Shown: piece after piece, positions 62,395-64,000 of the stretch
Position numbering within the stretch: position 1 is the stretch's first letter
How the letters are laid out: every line of letters begins with the position of its first letter
NCBI RefSeq assembly: GCF_024362485.1
Contig: NZ_CP101456.1
Span: 3,038,001 to 3,102,000 of the forward strand
Source of the DNA: Natronobeatus ordinarius
Lineage (GTDB): Archaea; Halobacteriota; Halobacteria; Halobacteriales; Natrialbaceae
Direction: 5' to 3'
Length of the DNA stretch: 64,000 bases
Translations under genes and position numbers: made by a program
The notes under the pieces: generated by a model
The model's database searches: none
The model's input: the letters and a program-made list of their open reading frames with translations, nothing else
Told to the model about the DNA's origin: nothing

Positions 62395-64000
62395 ATGGCA
62401 ACAGAGGACATGGAACGCCGGTCGACGGCCGAAGGGCTGAGACCAGCGGCGGACGAGGGTGGGCACGAACGACTCGCCCGCGACCTTCGGGCGGCCTGTG
62501 ACGGCGACGTCCGGTTCGACCGGTACACGCGCGTCTGTTACGCGACCGACGGGAGTATCTACGGCGCCGAGCCCGCAGGAGTCGTCTTCCCGCGAGACGT
62601 CGCCGACGTCCAGGCAGCGGTCCGCGTCGCGAGCGACCACGAGGTGCCCGTCCTCCCCAGGGGAGCCGGCTCCTCGCTCGCAGGACAGGCAGTCGGCCCC
62701 GGCTGCGTCGTGCTCGACTGCTCGAGGCACCTCGACGCGATCCTCGAGGTCGACCCCGAGGCCCGAACCGCGCGGGTCCAGCCAGGCGTCGTCCAGGACG
62801 ACCTCGACGACCACCTCGCCGAGTGGGGACTGAAGTTCGCGCCCGACCCCGCCTCCGCGAACCGGGCGACGATCGGCGGCGGGATCGGTAACAACTCGAC
62901 AGGAGCCCACTCCGTCAGATACGGGATCACGGACGCCTCCGTCGACGAACTCCGGGTGGTGCTCTCGAACGGCGAGCTGATCCACACCCGGGAGGTCGTC
63001 CTCGACGGCGAGGAGTACGAGGACATCGTCTCCCGGGACACCCGCGAGGCCGCGATCTACGAGACCGTGCGCGGACTCGTCGAGGACCACGAGGACGAGA
63101 TCGAAGCGCGGTACCCGAACCTGAAGCGGCGCGTCACCGGCTACAACCTCGACCGAGTGATCTACGAGACCGACGACGGCGAGGCGGTGATCAACCTCTC
63201 GAAACTGCTCGTCGGAGCGGAGGGGACCCTGGGTGTCGTCGTGGAGGCGACCGTCTCGCTCGTGAGCAACCCGGAGGAGACGGCGCTCGCGCTCTACGCC
63301 TTCGAGGACCTGCTCGAGGCGCTCGAGGCGGTCCCCGAGGCCCTCGAGTTCCCCGTCAGCGCGGTCGAGCTGATGGACGAGGAGGTGTTCCGCCTCGCCA
63401 GCGAGTCCGACGGCTACGCCGAGTACGCCGACCCGATCCCCGGCGGGGCCGCGGCCGCGCTCATGCTCGAGTGGGACGACGAACTCGTTTCCGGGGACGA
63501 TCAACGCGCGGCGTTCGAGTCGGCCGTCGCCGACACCACCGCGCACTTCGTCGCGAACGGCGACGCCTTCGACGTCCTCGAGGCGTACGAGGAGGCCGAC
63601 CAGGAGCGGCTGTGGAAGCTTCGGAAGGCGGCGATTCCGCTGTTGATGAGCCTCGAGGGCGACCCGAAGCCGTACCCGTTCATCGAGGACGCGACCGTCC
63701 CGCCCGCAGAGCTCGCCGAGTACGTCTCGGCCTTCGAGGAGATCCTCGAGGCCCACGACACCTCGGCGGCCTACTTCGCCCACGCGGGATCGGGGACGCT
63801 CCACATCCGGCCAATCTTGAACCTGAAGGAGGAAGGCGGCGTCGAGGCGATGCGTTCGATCGCCGACGACGTGACGGACCTCGTCCTCGAGCACCACGGC
63901 TCGTTCTCGGGCGAACACGGCGACGGGATGGCCCGCACCGAGTTCACGCCCAAGATGTACGGCGAGGAGCTCTGGGGGGCGTTCAAGCGGGTGAAGACGG
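62395..64000 (+). CDS. FAD-binding oxidase (GlcD/D-lactate dehydrogenase-like), partial
   Basis: The frame runs open from ATG 62395 to the window edge (about 535 residues). FAD-binding type 4 motifs are VVFPRDVADVQAAVRVA, VLPRGAGSSLAGQAVG and ATIGGGIGNNSTGAHSVRYG; the C-terminal FAD-oxidase cap shows FAHAGSGTLHIRPILNL and SGEHGDGMAR. In haloarchaea such proteins are often about 1000 residues with a following iron-sulfur Cys-rich domain, which would lie beyond the edge. Likely oxidises D-lactate, glycolate or D-2-hydroxy acids. Confidence 0.9.
   Translation, partial: MATEDMERRSTAEGLRPAADEGGHERLARDLRAACDGDVRFDRYTRVCYATDGSIYGAEPAGVVFPRDVADVQAAVRVASDHEVPVLPRGAGSSLAGQAVGPGCVVLDCSRHLDAILEVDPEARTARVQPGVVQDDLDDHLAEWGLKFAPDPASANRATIGGGIGNNSTGAHSVRYGITDASVDELRVVLSNGELIHTREVVLDGEEYEDIVSRDTREAAIYETVRGLVEDHEDEIEARYPNLKRRVTGYNLDRVIYETDDGEAVINLSKLLVGAEGTLGVVVEATVSLVSNPEETALALYAFEDLLEALEAVPEALEFPVSAVELMDEEVFRLASESDGYAEYADPIPGGAAAALMLEWDDELVSGDDQRAAFESAVADTTAHFVANGDAFDVLEAYEEADQERLWKLRKAAIPLLMSLEGDPKPYPFIEDATVPPAELAEYVSAFEEILEAHDTSAAYFAHAGSGTLHIRPILNLKEEGGVEAMRSIADDVTDLVLEHHGSFSGEHGDGMARTEFTPKMYGEELWGAFKRVKT

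Noticed and set aside
61456-63918. 820-codon open frame on the minus strand across sod, the 36-bp array and the FAD oxidase
   Set aside because: It is antisense to two well-recognised genes and stays open because of GC-rich third positions and a repeat length divisible by three; product has no family features.

Overview
The window is a chromosomal segment of a halophilic archaeon (class Halobacteria; a Natrialbales-like genus is plausible, but I cannot fix the genus). The evidence is GC-rich DNA with many CTCGAG-type codon pairs, very acidic proteins, Tat-type lipoprotein signals, leaderless TATA promoters, and family markers: CetZ, a HalX response regulator, an HTH-10 (Bat-type) regulator, DUF7344, DUF7289, TmcA, a CoxI+III fusion and an L7Ae-S28e-L24e-Ndk ribosomal cluster. 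No tRNA, rRNA or CRISPR array was found.

Layout. 1-5.6 kb: photolyase N-terminus (cut by the window edge), PAP2-type membrane phosphatase, orphan oligopeptide-type binding lipoprotein, CetZ, tandem-domain UspA. 5.6-10.7 kb: F420-type LLM oxidoreductase preceded by an SDR remnant, MBL-fold hydrolase behind a tandem-repeat leader, then the pterin genes folP and mptE separated by a well-nested RNA hairpin. 10.6-18.7 kb: UspA with a tandemly copied stop region, amidohydrolase, HD phosphohydrolase, AzlCD exporter, BrkB, CAP-domain protein, a 124-bp palindromic element, single-domain lycopene cyclase-like protein, four-CBS protein with an HPF-like tail. 18.7-24.2 kb: DUF106 and adk, which I recall as neighbours in other haloarchaea, are here split by about 3.9 kb with two tandem DUF7289 pilin-like genes. 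24.2-31.4 kb: small proteins, cytochrome oxidase genes, RimK-retropepsin fusion, AlkA. 31.4-40.1 kb: membrane proteins, a barrel-like protein, GrpB, P1B ATPase, SHOCT protein, Cys-rich HTH-10 regulator, second copy of the 124-bp element, two chorismate-mutase-like genes (one exported). 40.2-46.2 kb: divergent beta-oxidation genes, HalX regulator, SPFH protein, lipoprotein. 46.2-49.4 kb: hairpin cluster, GluRS, TrmB regulator. 49.4-56.7 kb: giant RND/MMPL exporter with heptad-repeat coiled coils, DUF368 flippase, small proteins, SDR. 56.7-64 kb: TmcA, ribosomal cluster with ndk, DUF7344 regulator, superoxide dismutase, 36-bp tandem array, truncated FAD oxidase.

The most interesting signals are not in ordinary genes: two equal-length (124 bp) copies of a palindromic element, each at the 3' end of a gene and supplying its stop codon; an elaborate hairpin at the predicted 5' end of the mptE transcript; a pilin-like paralogue pair with copied promoters, an apparent frameshift at one leaderless start and a sharp composition break; a pair of inverted operator-like sites flanking the TATA box of the RND-TrmB operon; and tandem repeats that copy gene ends including their stop codons.
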